DNA of 64,000 bases, taken from assembly GCF_026239735.1 (NCBI RefSeq), contig NZ_JAPIVT010000005.1:219435-283434 (forward strand), in the 5' to 3' direction. This stretch comes from Pedobacter sp. MC2016-05 (GTDB lineage: Bacteria; Bacteroidota; Bacteroidia; Sphingobacteriales; Sphingobacteriaceae). The notes beneath the pieces were generated by a model. The model did no database searches, had not been told where the DNA came from, and saw only the letters and a list, made by a program, of their open reading frames with translations. The position numbers and the translations under genes were made by a program. Shown one piece after another: positions 27,579-37,336 of this stretch. The first letter of the stretch is position 1. Every line of letters starts with the position of its first letter.

Positions 27579-27596
27579 GTTAAGATTGATTTACCA

Positions 27597-27604
27597 CAAA
27601 AATA
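27597..27604 (-). promoter_or_regulatory. -7 box for the TetA-like MFS gene
   Basis: The minus strand reads TATTTTTG, matching TAnnTTTG. It lies 18 bases before the ATG and would give a leader of about 15 bases. No clear -33 TTTG was found. Confidence 0.45.
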
Positions 27605-27814
27605 TAATTTTGAACGCAGTATCTCCGCTTAAAATTAAGTAAAAACCGACCGGGCAGGTTAAATGGATGAGCTGTTGAGATTATCTGTAGATAAGACAAT
27701 TGATTTAATCAAAGACAAATCAATTTAAACTACGCTTAAAAGAATCAAAAACATTTAATGACTTGATGAGCCGAACTAAAGGCCAAAACTTTTCCACAAT
27801 GCCTTATTTCGGCA

Positions 27815-27822
27815 TATTTTTG
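27815..27822 (+). promoter_or_regulatory. -7 box for gyrA
   Basis: TATTTTTG matches TAnnTTTG and predicts a leader of about 60 bases before the gyrA ATG at 27889. A T-rich stretch at 27790-27793 is a poor -33 candidate. Confidence 0.5.
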
Positions 27823-27888
27823 CTAAATTCGCAAGGTTATAATAATAGCTTTTTTAAATATCGTTTTTGATAACGAGAATAATAATTT

Positions 27889-30480
27889 ATGGCAGAAGAT
27901 TTAGAGAATCAACAAAACGACAAAATCATCCAAATTAATATAGAGGAGCAGATGAAATCGGCCTACATTGACTATTCAATGTCGGTAATCGTATCAAGGG
28001 CTTTGCCTGATGTACGCGATGGATTAAAACCGGTTCACCGCAGGGTGCTTTACGGTATGCTTGATCTTGGCGTAACCAGTAATAAACCACATAAAAAATC
28101 TGCCCGTATTGTGGGTGAGGTTTTGGGTAAGTATCACCCACATGGTGATGCATCTGTATATTTTACTATGGTTCGTATGGCTCAAGATTGGAGCTTACGT
28201 TATCCAATGGTAGATGGACAAGGAAACTTTGGCCACATCGATGGAGATTCACCTGCAGCAATGCGTTATACGGAGGCACGTTTTTCAAAAATTGCCGAAG
28301 AAATGCTTGCTGATATCAACAAAGATACGGTAGATTTTCAGTTGAACTTTGATGATACGTTACAAGAGCCAACAGTTTTACCAGCAAAAATCCCTAACCT
28401 TTTGGTTAACGGATCTAGTGGTATTGCGGTGGGTATGGCCACTAACATGGCGCCACATAACTTAACCGAATGTATTGAAGGTATTGTAAACTACATTGAT
28501 AACAGAGATATTACCATTGAGGAATTAATGAAGTTTGTCAAAGCTCCTGATTTCCCGACAGGTGGTATTATTTATGGCTACACTGGTGTTAAAGAGGCTT
28601 TTGAAACCGGTCGTGGACGTATTGTAATGCGTGCTAAAGCTGAGATTGAGAACCTTCGAGACCGCGAAGTAATTATTGTTACCGAAATTCCTTACCAGGT
28701 TAATAAGGCCCAAATGATTGAGCGTACAGCTGAATTAGTGGGTGAGAAAAAATTGGAAGGTATTTCGAACATTAAAGATGAATCTAACAAAGATGGTATC
28801 CGGATCGTTTACGAGATAAAACGCGATGCAAATGCATCGATTGTTTTGAACAATCTATACAAGTACACCGCTCTACAAACATCTTTCAGTGTAAATAATA
28901 TTGCGTTGGTAAAAGGTCGTCCGCAGATGCTCAATCTGAAAGACCTGATTGTACATTTTGTAGATCACCGCCATGATGTTGTTGTTCGCCGTACGAGATA
29001 TGAACTAGCAGAAGCTGAAAAACGTGCCCATATCTTGGAAGGTTATTTAATTGCTTTAGACCATTTAGATGAAGTAATTAAATTAATTCGTGCATCAGAA
29101 ACTCCGGAAGAAGCCCGCGTAGGTTTAATGGAGAAATTTGGCTTAAGCGATATTCAAGCACGTGCTATTCTGGATATGACATTGCGTCGTTTAACAGGAC
29201 TAGAGCGTGATAAGATTAAAGAAGAGTATGCTGAATTGATGAAAACCATCGAATATTTGCAATCTATTTTAGCTGATGAAGGTTTGCGTATGCAAATTAT
29301 CAAGGATGAATTGGAAGAAGTAAAACAGAAATTTGGTGATGAACGCAAAACGACCATTGTTCACTCTGCGGAGGATATGAGCATGGAAGATTTCATCGAT
29401 GATGAGGAAGTGGTGATCACAATCTCTCACGAAGGCTATGTTAAACGTACACCAGCAACCGAATTTAGAGCGCAGGGTAGAGGTGGAAAAGGATCAAAAG
29501 GCAGTACCTCGAGAAATGAAGATTTCATTGAGCACATGCTGGTAGCTACTAACCACAACTATATGTTATTCTTTACCGAAGCCGGAAGATGTTTCTGGCT
29601 GAGGGTTTACGAAATTCCTGAAGGCTCAAGAACCAGTAAAGGAAGAGCCATTCAAAACATCATCAATATTCCAAAAGATGAAAAAATTAAGGCTTATATC
29701 AAAGTTAAGAACCTTAAAGATCAGGAATACCTAGAGAATAACTTCATCATCATGTGTACTAAAAAAGGTACCATTAAGAAAACTTCTCTTGAGGCATATT
29801 CTCGTCCGCGTGTTAACGGTATTAATGCAATAAACATTAACGAAGGTGATGTTTTACTAGAAGCATGTTTAACCAACGGCCAAAGCGAAATTGTTATGGC
29901 TTTACGTTCAGGAAGAGCAATTCGCTTTAACGAAAGTACTGTTCGTCCGATGGGTAGAACGGCAACCGGTGTACGCGGTGTTAGATTGGCTCACGACAAA
30001 GATGAAGTTGTTGGCATGATTGCTGTAAACAATCCAGAGGTTACGGTGTTAGTAGTATCAGAAAAAGGATACGGAAAACGGACTGATATTGAAGATTATC
30101 GTGTAACTAACCGTGGCGGTAAAGGAGTTAAAACCATTAACGTTACTGAAAAAACAGGACAATTAGTATCAATTAAAGACGTTACTGATAGCGAAGATTT
30201 GATGATCATCAACAGATCTGGAATAGTAATCAGAATTCCTGTTTCTGCATTGAGGGTGATGGGTAGAGCTACTCAAGGCGTTCGTTTAATTTCACTTAAA
30301 GGTGATGATGAGATAGCGTCTGTAACAAAAATCGACCACGAAGAAGATGAGGAAGAAACAGTAGATTTAGCTGATGTAGTGGTAACTGACGGTGAAGAAA
30401 TAGAGCCAGATACTGCCGAAGCTGAAGAAACTGATGATGATGAAACAGACTCAGAGGACGAAACGGAAGAAGAAAATTAA
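27889..30480 (+). CDS. gyrA: DNA gyrase subunit A
   Basis: GyrA cuts and rejoins DNA in the gyrase A2B2 complex. The protein has 863 residues. The catalytic tyrosine is Y127 in [10 protein letters not shown]. The C-terminal beta-pinwheel begins near 520 with the GyrA box QGRGGKG, which separates it from ParC. An acidic tail of about 60 residues ends the protein, as is common in this phylum. The quinolone-binding helix reads [17 protein letters not shown]: residues A88 and F92 stand where E. coli has S83 and D87. A TPR gene follows by 25 bases. Confidence 0.97.
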   Translation: MAEDLENQQNDKIIQINIEEQMKSAYIDYSMSVIVSRALPDVRDGLKPVHRRVLYGMLDLGVTSNKPHKKSARIVGEVLGKYHPHGDASVYFTMVRMAQDWSLRYPMVDGQGNFGHIDGDSPAAMRYTEARFSKIAEEMLADINKDTVDFQLNFDDTLQEPTVLPAKIPNLLVNGSSGIAVGMATNMAPHNLTECIEGIVNYIDNRDITIEELMKFVKAPDFPTGGIIYGYTGVKEAFETGRGRIVMRAKAEIENLRDREVIIVTEIPYQVNKAQMIERTAELVGEKKLEGISNIKDESNKDGIRIVYEIKRDANASIVLNNLYKYTALQTSFSVNNIALVKGRPQMLNLKDLIVHFVDHRHDVVVRRTRYELAEAEKRAHILEGYLIALDHLDEVIKLIRASETPEEARVGLMEKFGLSDIQARAILDMTLRRLTGLERDKIKEEYAELMKTIEYLQSILADEGLRMQIIKDELEEVKQKFGDERKTTIVHSAEDMSMEDFIDDEEVVITISHEGYVKRTPATEFRAQGRGGKGSKGSTSRNEDFIEHMLVATNHNYMLFFTEAGRCFWLRVYEIPEGSRTSKGRAIQNIINIPKDEKIKAYIKVKNLKDQEYLENNFIIMCTKKGTIKKTSLEAYSRPRVNGINAININEGDVLLEACLTNGQSEIVMALRSGRAIRFNESTVRPMGRTATGVRGVRLAHDKDEVVGMIAVNNPEVTVLVVSEKGYGKRTDIEDYRVTNRGGKGVKTINVTEKTGQLVSIKDVTDSEDLMIINRSGIVIRIPVSALRVMGRATQGVRLISLKGDDEIASVTKIDHEEDEEETVDLADVVVTDGEEIEPDTAEAEETDDDETDSEDETEEEN

Positions 30481-30505
30481 CTAAATAACGATTAGAATAA
30501 ATATT

Positions 30506-31594
30506 ATGAAAAGAGTATTTCTAGGTATAATTTTAGCAGGAGCAGTAAGCTCTGCATTTGCTCAGAAAAGCGAAGTTAACGAAGCAAAAAAGAAGTGGGG
30601 TATTTTCCAGTTAACCTCGCAAGGAGCTAGCACGCCATTACCAAAAAAGATGGAAGCGATTAAGGCTGGGTTAGCGCATACAGATAAAGCGATAGCTGAT
30701 GAAAAGTCTAAAATAATGCCGGAAGCTTGGTCTTACCGTGCTTTATTTGCTTCATCTGCAGCGATTATCGATACTGTTGATGCTGCTAACGCAGATGCTA
30801 ATCTAAAGATAGCTCAAGATGCTATTGTTGAAGGTAAGAAGATCGATACTAAAGGCGCTGAGAAAGATAATTTTGCTTTGGCAGAAACCAACATCGCTAA
30901 TGCAGTTAGAAATGCCGGCGTGATGGCTTATAACAAAAAAGATTACAAAACTGCATACACTAAATTTGTTCAAGCTACAGAAATCAATCCACAGGATACA
31001 GCAATGTATCTAAATGCTGGTATTGCAGCAAGAAATACTGAAAACTGGCCTGCGACAATTCAACAATTTAAGAAAGTAATTTCATTAAATTCACCACAGT
31101 CATCAGACTTGTATAACGAATTGGTTGACATTACGTTGCGTAAGCAAAAAGATACCACTGCTGCTTTAGCTATAATTAAAGAAGCAGCTGCTAAATATCC
31201 TGAAAATGTAGAGCTGATTAAAACTGAAACTCAAATTTATATTGATAGGGGTGATGCAGCAAAATCTGAGCAAATGTTAAATTCTTTGGCCGCGAAGGAG
31301 CCAAATAATGCAAGTTATCAGGTTTTGTTAGGAAACATTTATTTCTCTCAGGCATTGAAGCTTCAAAATGATAGAAATAAAATTGATGCTAAAAAAGTAA
31401 AAGAATTTAATGAGGTAACTGCCAAAATGAACGGTTTGTTAGATAAGTCGTTACCTTATTACAAAAAAGCTTTAGAAATTGATTCCAAAAATGTTGGTGC
31501 TTTAGAGACCTTAAAAACCATTTATGGATTTAGAAATGATACCAAAAATTATGAGGATATTAAGAAACGTTTAGATGCGCTTCCAAAACAATAA
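30506..31594 (+). CDS. Exported TPR protein, first paralog
   Basis: This 362-residue protein has a signal peptide (1-19, ending A-F-A before Q). It consists mainly of tetratricopeptide repeats, clearest at about 133-200 (AYNKKDYKTAYTKFVQATE, then MYLNAGIAARNTENWPATI) and 262-340. Such repeats make protein-binding scaffolds in the periplasm. It is homologous to the next gene along its length. It sits 25 bases after gyrA and could be read from it, and is ended by a good terminator. Partner and function are unknown. Confidence 0.85.
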   Translation: MKRVFLGIILAGAVSSAFAQKSEVNEAKKKWGIFQLTSQGASTPLPKKMEAIKAGLAHTDKAIADEKSKIMPEAWSYRALFASSAAIIDTVDAANADANLKIAQDAIVEGKKIDTKGAEKDNFALAETNIANAVRNAGVMAYNKKDYKTAYTKFVQATEINPQDTAMYLNAGIAARNTENWPATIQQFKKVISLNSPQSSDLYNELVDITLRKQKDTTAALAIIKEAAAKYPENVELIKTETQIYIDRGDAAKSEQMLNSLAAKEPNNASYQVLLGNIYFSQALKLQNDRNKIDAKKVKEFNEVTAKMNGLLDKSLPYYKKALEIDSKNVGALETLKTIYGFRNDTKNYEDIKKRLDALPKQ

Positions 31595-31610
31595 AAATCT
31601 CATAATTCTA

Positions 31611-31647
31611 AAAAAGAGTCCCGATTTTATCGAGACTCTTTTTTTTT
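31611..31647 (+). terminator. Intrinsic terminator after the first TPR gene
   Basis: AAAAAGAGTC at 31611-31620 pairs with GACTCTTTTT at 31634-31643, with an inner CGA/TCG extension after one mismatch. A run of T residues follows. It separates the gyrA-TPR transcript from the second TPR gene. Confidence 0.88.
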
Positions 31648-31702
31648 GTTTATTTTTACAGCATTCGCAGTTTTTAATCAATCATTACACAACAATTATC
31701 CT

Positions 31703-32848
31703 ATGCAAAGCGGTTCAAAGTTATTATTAGTGCTCTTAATATTCACTTCACTTAATGCTTTAGCTCAAAAAAGTCAAATATTAATCGCCAGGAATTCTGT
31801 TGGAAAATTGCAGGCTTCAATTGCAAATAAAGAAGACGAAAAAAAACAATTGGCCATAATTACTGAGGGATTAAAATCAATAGAATCTGCAGAAAAAGAC
31901 AATAAAACAAAAAATTGGGCAGAAACCTGGGCAATAAAATCTTACCTCACATCTTACGCATCGTTAATCGACACAGATAAAGCAAATGCTGATAAATTTT
32001 ACGATGCCGCCAATAGCGCAATCAAGCAGGCGAGGGGCTTGGATAAGTATGAAGACAATTCAGGCTTAATAAAGGCATCACATCATAATATTTTAATTAA
32101 AAAACAAGAGAAAGCTAATGCATCTTTTTTTAATAACGATTTTACCGAAGCCTATACGGATTTGAAGGAAGTAAGCGATGCTTTTCCCGCTGACACGACC
32201 TTAGCGTTAAACACCGGAATTTGTGCTTTGAATATCCAGAATTATGATGAAGCTATCAACTACTTCAAAAGAGCTAAAGAAAACGGAATTCAAAATGCAG
32301 CCATGTTTCAAAAACTTGCGCAACTTTATGTAGGCAAATATGATAATGAAACTGCCATTAAAACTTTAGAAGATGGTTTAGTAAAAAATCCTTTTCAAAA
32401 AAATTTAACCAACGATTACATCAATCTTTTACTAGATACCGAAAATTACACCAGAGCTGCAACGCTTATTGAAGGTAATTTGAAAGTTGAGAAAGGAAAT
32501 AAGCTTTTATATTTTCTTTACGGTTATTTGCAACAAATAGGTGGAAATAACTCTACTGCAATTTTAGCTTACGACAAAGCCCTTGATACAGATCAAAATT
32601 ATTTTGATGCTTTGTATCAGATGAGTTTAGCATACATTAATAGTGCAAATGAAACATTAAGCAAGAACGAAGCAGATAAAACTGCAAAATATAATAACTT
32701 AATTAACCGAGCACAGTTTGCTTTGCAACGTGCTAATGAAATAAATCCTAACGATAAAAAGACGGTTCAGCTTTTGGTTGATATCTATACCAAAAAGAAT
32801 GCAACTGATAAAGTGCAGGAACTAAATCGTAAACTTCAAGAACTTTAA
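31703..32848 (+). CDS. Exported TPR protein, second paralog
   Basis: The protein is 381 residues from the ATG at 31703. The longer frame uses a TTG inside the terminator T-run and is rejected. A signal peptide (MQSGSKLLLVLLIFTSLNAL then AQ) precedes TPR repeats. The layout matches the gene before it: an N-terminal K-W-A/S-E-x-W-x-x-(R/K)-x-x-x region, then repeats with LNTGICALNIQNYDEAINYF. The pair looks like an old tandem duplication, since identity is low while architecture is the same. The terminator upstream implies its own promoter, which I could not identify. Confidence 0.83.
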   Translation: MQSGSKLLLVLLIFTSLNALAQKSQILIARNSVGKLQASIANKEDEKKQLAIITEGLKSIESAEKDNKTKNWAETWAIKSYLTSYASLIDTDKANADKFYDAANSAIKQARGLDKYEDNSGLIKASHHNILIKKQEKANASFFNNDFTEAYTDLKEVSDAFPADTTLALNTGICALNIQNYDEAINYFKRAKENGIQNAAMFQKLAQLYVGKYDNETAIKTLEDGLVKNPFQKNLTNDYINLLLDTENYTRAATLIEGNLKVEKGNKLLYFLYGYLQQIGGNNSTAILAYDKALDTDQNYFDALYQMSLAYINSANETLSKNEADKTAKYNNLINRAQFALQRANEINPNDKKTVQLLVDIYTKKNATDKVQELNRKLQEL

Positions 32849-33141
32849 TTTCCTAATTAGATTCATAGAAGAGTAGGATGTTCAAAATTATCAACTTAAC
32901 ATAATATTAATTATAGGACATTTTGTAATTTAAAAATTAAGGCGCAGCTATTTTGTTTTTGATAGCATTATTGACTCTGGAAATCTATCAAATAACAAAT
33001 AATACTGAAAACATATTTTAGAGCATTTGCCTTAACACTGAAGTCGGCCAGGATTAATTGCTTAAAGATCCGGCAACCATTTATTTACATACAAATTTCC
33101 ATTGGAGGATTCTCTAAATGCTTAACAAATTATCCTAAATT

Positions 33142-34035
33142 TTAAACCCAGTGAATGCCTTTTTTCAGAAATTGCTGTGTTTTATATTCATCTGAATCTA
33201 CATCAGGTTGAACATTATAGCCCCAGTTAGCCTGTGGTGGCAAACTCATCAGTATCGATTCTATTCTACCATTGGTTTCCAAACCAAATTTCGTTCCCGA
33301 ATCGTAAACCAAATTAAATTCAACATAACGGCTTCGACGCTGATATTGCCAGTTTTTCTGTGCTTCTGTAAAATCTTTGTCCCGATTTCTATCAATCAGT
33401 TCTGTGTAGATCGGCAAAAAAGTTTCACCCACATTCGCCGAGAAATCCAAAATTTCTTCCCATGATAAATTTGTATTTTCTGGCTTTAAACGATCGTAAA
33501 AAATACCACCTATACCGCGTGTTTCTTCTCGATGTTTGATAAAGAAGTAATCATCAGCATGATTTTTAAATTTTGGATAAAAGTCTGTGCTAAATTCGTC
33601 GCAGGCCTGTTTTAGTTTATGGTGAAAAAAGCGGGCGTCATTTTCGAAAACATAATGTGGCGTTAAATCTATCCCTCCACCAAACCAACGTGTTTCCTCA
33701 TTAAGCTCAAAATAGCGAATATTCATATGAATAATCGGCACTAAAGGATGATTCGGGTGGATTACGATTGAAACACCGGTAGCAAAAAAATCATCATCTG
33801 TAACTTGGAAGGCTTTTTTAACTGCTTCAGGAAGTTTTCCGTAAACGGCCGAAAAATTAACACCACCTTTTTCGATAATGGCGCCATTTTGCATGATTCG
33901 GGTGCGGCCACCTCCCCCACCATTTCTTTCCCAAAGCTCTTCTGCAAATTTCCCTTTGCCATCGGCAATCTCCAAACCTCTACAAATCTCATCCTGTATT
34001 TGCTGATAACGTTCTGCTACTTCTTCTTTAAACAT
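33142..34035 (-). CDS. hemF: Oxygen-dependent coproporphyrinogen III oxidase
   Basis: HemF oxidatively decarboxylates coproporphyrinogen III to protoporphyrinogen IX in haem synthesis and needs O2. The protein is 297 residues from the ATG at 34035; an upstream GTG at 34059 overlaps the promoter box. Family motifs are complete: GGGGRTRIMQ, HPNHPLVPIIHMNIRYFE, WFGGGIDLTPHYVF, and the C-terminal RRSRYVEFNLVYDSGTKFGL block (GLETNGRIESILMSLPP after it). No other haem genes are adjacent. Its presence shows aerobic haem synthesis. Confidence 0.96.
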   Translation of the reverse strand: MFKEEVAERYQQIQDEICRGLEIADGKGKFAEELWERNGGGGGRTRIMQNGAIIEKGGVNFSAVYGKLPEAVKKAFQVTDDDFFATGVSIVIHPNHPLVPIIHMNIRYFELNEETRWFGGGIDLTPHYVFENDARFFHHKLKQACDEFSTDFYPKFKNHADDYFFIKHREETRGIGGIFYDRLKPENTNLSWEEILDFSANVGETFLPIYTELIDRNRDKDFTEAQKNWQYQRRSRYVEFNLVYDSGTKFGLETNGRIESILMSLPPQANWGYNVQPDVDSDEYKTQQFLKKGIHWV

Positions 34036-34056
34036 GGTGGAATTATTAAATACACA

Positions 34057-34064
34057 CAAATTTA
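34057..34064 (-). promoter_or_regulatory. -7 box for hemF
   Basis: The minus strand reads TAAATTTG, matching TAnnTTTG, 21 bases upstream of the ATG at 34035. Its position overlaps the alternative GTG start at 34059, which supports the shorter hemF. No -33 element is clear. Confidence 0.42.
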
Positions 34065-34157
34065 ACCCTATTGAAATAGCTAATGGGATTTATGTTTAGA
34101 TAGTACATTTTGTTGACATTAACTGTTAGAAGCTCTCCGGTTGGCTTCTTAAAAGAT

Positions 34158-35387
34158 TTACTCTTCCAGGTAATCCAAATCTTTGCTAAAACTTTCTTTC
34201 AACTGACTTAAGCCAAAAACTGCTATAATGGTTAAGATAGCCATCACTAAATAGCCTGCAGTGATTAAACTATATCTTTTAGCTAAAAATTCAAACAGAA
34301 ATGTAATCGGGATTAGTGCCCCACGCACAAAATTCGGTGCTGTAGTGGTTACTGTTGCTCTAATATTTGTTCCGAATTGTTCTGAAGCGATAGTCACAAA
34401 AGTAGCCCAGTATCCGACTGAAAAACCCAAAAATAAACAGATCCAAATAAATGCGCTACTGGTTAAACCAAAACTTGTTAAATACACCACCACGCTAATT
34501 ACTGATAATAAATGAAAAATAAACACAGTCTTTTTTCGAGACTTAAGTGCCTGCGAAAGTAATCCGGTAACTACATCGCCGATGGCAATGCCGAAGTAAG
34601 TAAACATAATCCCTGTCCCAGCTTTTAATGGTTCTGTTGCGCCTAAAGCTTTGCCAAATTCGGGTGCCAGCGTAACCAATATGCCTACAACAAACCATAA
34701 TGGAATTCCGATTAATATGCAGTACAAATACTTCAAAAACCGCTTTTTGTTATTAAAAAGCATGAAGATGTTTCCTTTAGAGATATCTGTATTGGCTGCA
34801 TGTTTAAACATTCCGGACTCGAAAGTGCCAACACGCAGCAAAAGAAGGATTAAACCCATGCCACCACCAACAAAATAAGAAGTTTGCCAGGTATATTTTG
34901 AAGCTACTGATGCCGCTACCGCTGCTCCAAGTAAACCAATCGCACCAACGATCATCGTTCCATATCCACGTTTCTCCTTATCCATCGTCTCGGCTACAAG
35001 GGTAATGCCAGCGCCTAGTTCTCCAGCCAGACCTATACCTGCAATAAACCTAATGATTGCATAACTATTAACTGTGGTTACAAAGCCATTGGCAATGTTT
35101 GCTAAAGAATATAAAAGTATAGAGCCAAAGAGAACTTTAATTCTGCCCAGCTTATCTCCCAGAATCCCCCATAGTATTCCGCCAAGCAACAATCCGAACA
35201 TTTGTGAGTTAATGATCAAAAAACCATCAGACTGCATATTTTCTGCAGAAACGCCAATTTCAGTTAGACTTTGAACGCGTACAACGGAAAATAAAACAAG
35301 ATCGTAGATATCTACAAAATAGCCAAGGGCAGCTACAATAACTAAAAAAACTACATTACGATTGTTGGCTTTTGATTCAGGTTTCAT
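34158..35387 (-). CDS. MFS transporter, sugar/metabolite:H+ symporter type
   Basis: This 409-residue inner-membrane protein has twelve helices. The loop 2-3 motif GILGDKLGRIKVLF and the N-terminal FFVDIYD-like start (LGYFVDIYDLVLFSVV) resemble the aromatic-acid/metabolite:H+ symporter and sugar-porter branch of MFS. The acidic residue pair in the first helix is typical of proton-coupled importers. The substrate is not predictable. It follows a small lipoprotein gene but is separated from it by a terminator. Confidence 0.88.
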   Translation of the reverse strand: MKPESKANNRNVVFLVIVAALGYFVDIYDLVLFSVVRVQSLTEIGVSAENMQSDGFLIINSQMFGLLLGGILWGILGDKLGRIKVLFGSILLYSLANIANGFVTTVNSYAIIRFIAGIGLAGELGAGITLVAETMDKEKRGYGTMIVGAIGLLGAAVAASVASKYTWQTSYFVGGGMGLILLLLRVGTFESGMFKHAANTDISKGNIFMLFNNKKRFLKYLYCILIGIPLWFVVGILVTLAPEFGKALGATEPLKAGTGIMFTYFGIAIGDVVTGLLSQALKSRKKTVFIFHLLSVISVVVYLTSFGLTSSAFIWICLFLGFSVGYWATFVTIASEQFGTNIRATVTTTAPNFVRGALIPITFLFEFLAKRYSLITAGYLVMAILTIIAVFGLSQLKESFSKDLDYLEE

Positions 35388-35452
35388 TTAATATTTGGTT
35401 TATCTGCTGAAAGTACAAATAAGCACAAATAAATAAAATAGTTTATAAAAAT

Positions 35453-35480
35453 AAAAGCCACTCTATTGGAGTGGCTTTTT
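35453..35480 (-). terminator. Terminator of the small lipoprotein gene
   Basis: An 11-base-pair stem (AAAAGCCACTC at 35453-35463, GAGTGGCTTTT at 35469-35479) with a TATTG loop lies just after the lipoprotein stop codon. On the minus strand it is followed by T-rich sequence. Confidence 0.88.
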
Positions 35481-35486
35481 ATTCTC

Positions 35487-35699
35487 CTACATAGGAGGCA
35501 TTTTTTTTGTTGTATCTGGTGGCATCGTTTTGGATGTATCCGTCGGCGTGGTTGTCGAGGTTGTATCCATTGGAGCTGTTGTTGTAGAATCCATCGTGGT
35601 ACTGTCTGAAGATCCAGCCATGTTTTTAGATGAATTGCATGCTGATGTGGCAATCATTATCGTACCAGCAAAAGCAAGACTTAAAATTATTTTTTTCAT
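35487..35699 (-). CDS. Small Thr/Asp/Pro-rich lipoprotein
   Basis: This 70-residue protein has a lipoprotein signal peptide with the lipid-modified cysteine at C21 (IATSAC). The remaining 49 residues are low-complexity, made almost only of S, T, D, M, P and K with repeats of the form D-T/S-T-T. No globular domain is expected. It may be an extended surface spacer or an envelope-stress lipoprotein. An own terminator and a signal peptide support a real gene. An overlapping 89-residue frame is only a shadow. Confidence 0.75.
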   Translation of the reverse strand: MKKIILSLAFAGTIMIATSACNSSKNMAGSSDSTTMDSTTTAPMDTTSTTTPTDTSKTMPPDTTKKMPPM

Positions 35700-36077
35700 A
35701 GTTTTTTAATGTTATCTGTAATCTTAACAACCTTGAAATCATTTGGTTTTATTTTTTTTCTTCAGAAATATTGAGATGCAATTTTATGCTGCTGATTTAC
35801 AAGGTATTCAATCGAAAAAGTAGAGAGTTATAGCATCTATTTCGTGCCACATAACGGTGATACCTGACTAAAATGCTGTCAAAACTTGAAATAGCATGTT
35901 CGTTTTTAATTGAAGAACTTCGTTGTATTGTATAGATAATATATGCGACGCTATCAAATTGTGTAGCAGCATAAATTTTATCAACCTAAACTTGTGTTGC
36001 CTTAATTTACCTAATAATTACCAAAACATGCAAGGTAAAACTTTAAAACATGCCAAATCTTTCTGATATTAGGAAGT
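35700..36077. other. Gene-free stretch between lipoprotein and DUF4442 genes
   Basis: About 380 bases with no open frame of note. The left part must hold the promoter of the small lipoprotein gene and the right part that of the DUF4442 gene. One GTTGATAA (inverse, 35978-35985) lies here. I see no stable hairpin or repeat. Confidence 0.6.
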
Positions 36078-36563
36078 ATGATTATTTCTCAAAATACCTT
36101 GAAATGGGTAATGCGCTTTTATCCACCTTTATTTTTTCAGCGCATTTGGGTTCAAAAATTTGAAAATGATTTTAGAAGCTGTACTGTTAAATTGAGTAAA
36201 AGCTTTTTAAATAAAAACTATAATGGTTCTATCTTTGGCGGAACAATATATGCCGCAACCGATCCTTTTTATGCACTTTTGTTTGATCAATTGATGCAGC
36301 GAAGAGGCTTTAAAGTTAGAGTTTGGTTAAAAAGTGCGTCCATTCAATATCTAAAACCTGGGCGTAGCAATCTTTATTTCACAATTCGTGTTGACGATGA
36401 AATGATTGCGGAGGCGGAACATGCTTTAAAAACCATAGGGAAGTTTGTAAAAGCTTATCCTATGGAAATTACAAACAAAAACGGAGAGCTTTGTGCTACC
36501 GTGATGAATGAAGTTTATATCAGAAACCTGCACCAAGGCGAAACGCCAAGAGTTGCTTACTAA
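36078..36563 (+). CDS. DUF4442 (hot-dog fold) protein
   Basis: This 161-residue cytoplasmic protein resembles DUF4442, a hot-dog-fold thioesterase-like family. Typical marks are the N-terminal MRFYPPLFFQRI, the central NYNGSIFGGTIYAATDPFY helix and the strand pair IQYLKPGRSNLYF. Related proteins act on acyl-CoA, but no catalytic assignment can be made here. The AlbA_2-domain gene begins 8 bases after its stop, so the two are likely cotranscribed, though a functional tie is not apparent. Confidence 0.85.
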   Translation: MIISQNTLKWVMRFYPPLFFQRIWVQKFENDFRSCTVKLSKSFLNKNYNGSIFGGTIYAATDPFYALLFDQLMQRRGFKVRVWLKSASIQYLKPGRSNLYFTIRVDDEMIAEAEHALKTIGKFVKAYPMEITNKNGELCATVMNEVYIRNLHQGETPRVAY

Positions 36564-36571
36564 TTGTTGAC

Positions 36572-37198
36572 ATGCCGAGTATAAAAAGTTTGATTCTACA
36601 GGGTGAGGGCGTTATGCTCGATTTTAAAAAAACAATTACCAACACTCAAAAAATTGCTAAAAGCTTAGTTGCTTTTGCTAATAATAAAGGTGGAAAATTA
36701 TTAATTGGTGTGGCTGATGATGGCACCATCAAGGGTGTAAAATCAGAAGAAGAAGAAAAATATATGATTTTAACCGCTGCCCATCAATTTTGCAAACCAG
36801 CAATAGAACCTTTTTTTGAAGAGATTTACGTTGATGATAAATTGGTTTTAATTGTCAATATTCCACAGAGTGATCTCAAACCGCATTACGCCCTTGATGA
36901 TCAGAATAAATGGTGGGCCTATATTCGCATAGACGATAAAACTGTTTTGGCAAGTAAAATAATTGTCGAAGTCTTAAAAAATGACCATAAAGATCAGGGC
37001 GTACTCATTTCTTATTCTGATAACGAAAAAGTCCTGCTACAATATTTAGCCGCTCATGATAGGATTACATTGAAAGAATTTAGCAAACTTTTGAGGTGTT
37101 CCTATCGAAAGGCGCAGAAAATTCTAGTGAACCTGATACTCACAAATGTGGTAAAACCTTATACATCAGAAAAAGAAGAATATTTTGTAGCGGTATAA
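36572..37198 (+). CDS. AlbA_2 (Schlafen-type) domain protein
   Basis: This 208-residue protein has an N-terminal AlbA_2/divergent AAA-4 nucleic-acid-binding domain (about 1-125). The pattern is GEGVMLDFKKTI, then AFANNKGGKLLIGVADDGTIKGV. The C-terminal about 70 residues (LLQYLAAHDRITLKEFSKLL) look like a winged helix. In this family such proteins are often regulators, and some belong to defence systems. Here there is no toxin, nuclease or defence partner, so a transcription or RNA-binding role is the neutral guess. Confidence 0.82.
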   Translation: MPSIKSLILQGEGVMLDFKKTITNTQKIAKSLVAFANNKGGKLLIGVADDGTIKGVKSEEEEKYMILTAAHQFCKPAIEPFFEEIYVDDKLVLIVNIPQSDLKPHYALDDQNKWWAYIRIDDKTVLASKIIVEVLKNDHKDQGVLISYSDNEKVLLQYLAAHDRITLKEFSKLLRCSYRKAQKILVNLILTNVVKPYTSEKEEYFVAV

Positions 37199-37216
37199 AC
37201 GGTTAACTGAAAACTG

Positions 37217-37224
37217 TAAATTTG
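37217..37224 (+). promoter_or_regulatory. -7 box upstream of the MATE gene
   Basis: TAAATTTG matches TAnnTTTG. It would give a leader of about 105 bases before the ATG at 37337. The nearest TTTG upstream (37184-37187) is 29 bases away, too far for a normal -33, so this is tentative. Confidence 0.35.
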
Positions 37225-37336
37225 CCGCTTTCAATCTTATCTCTTATTAAAGTCCTTTGTTACCGCGGAACAAATCTTATCAATTAACCTTTGTAGATAT
37301 CTTTTTGAAGTTTAAAAAGCCGACCTTTGCAAACTT

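Noticed and set aside
33104..33138. GGAGG followed by an ATG and six codons after the TPR gene
   Set aside because: The frame stops after six codons and Shine-Dalgarno sequences are rare in this phylum; this is chance.
35384..35653. 89-codon frame overlapping the small lipoprotein gene
   Set aside because: It is the shifted reading of the low-complexity lipoprotein and runs through its terminator.
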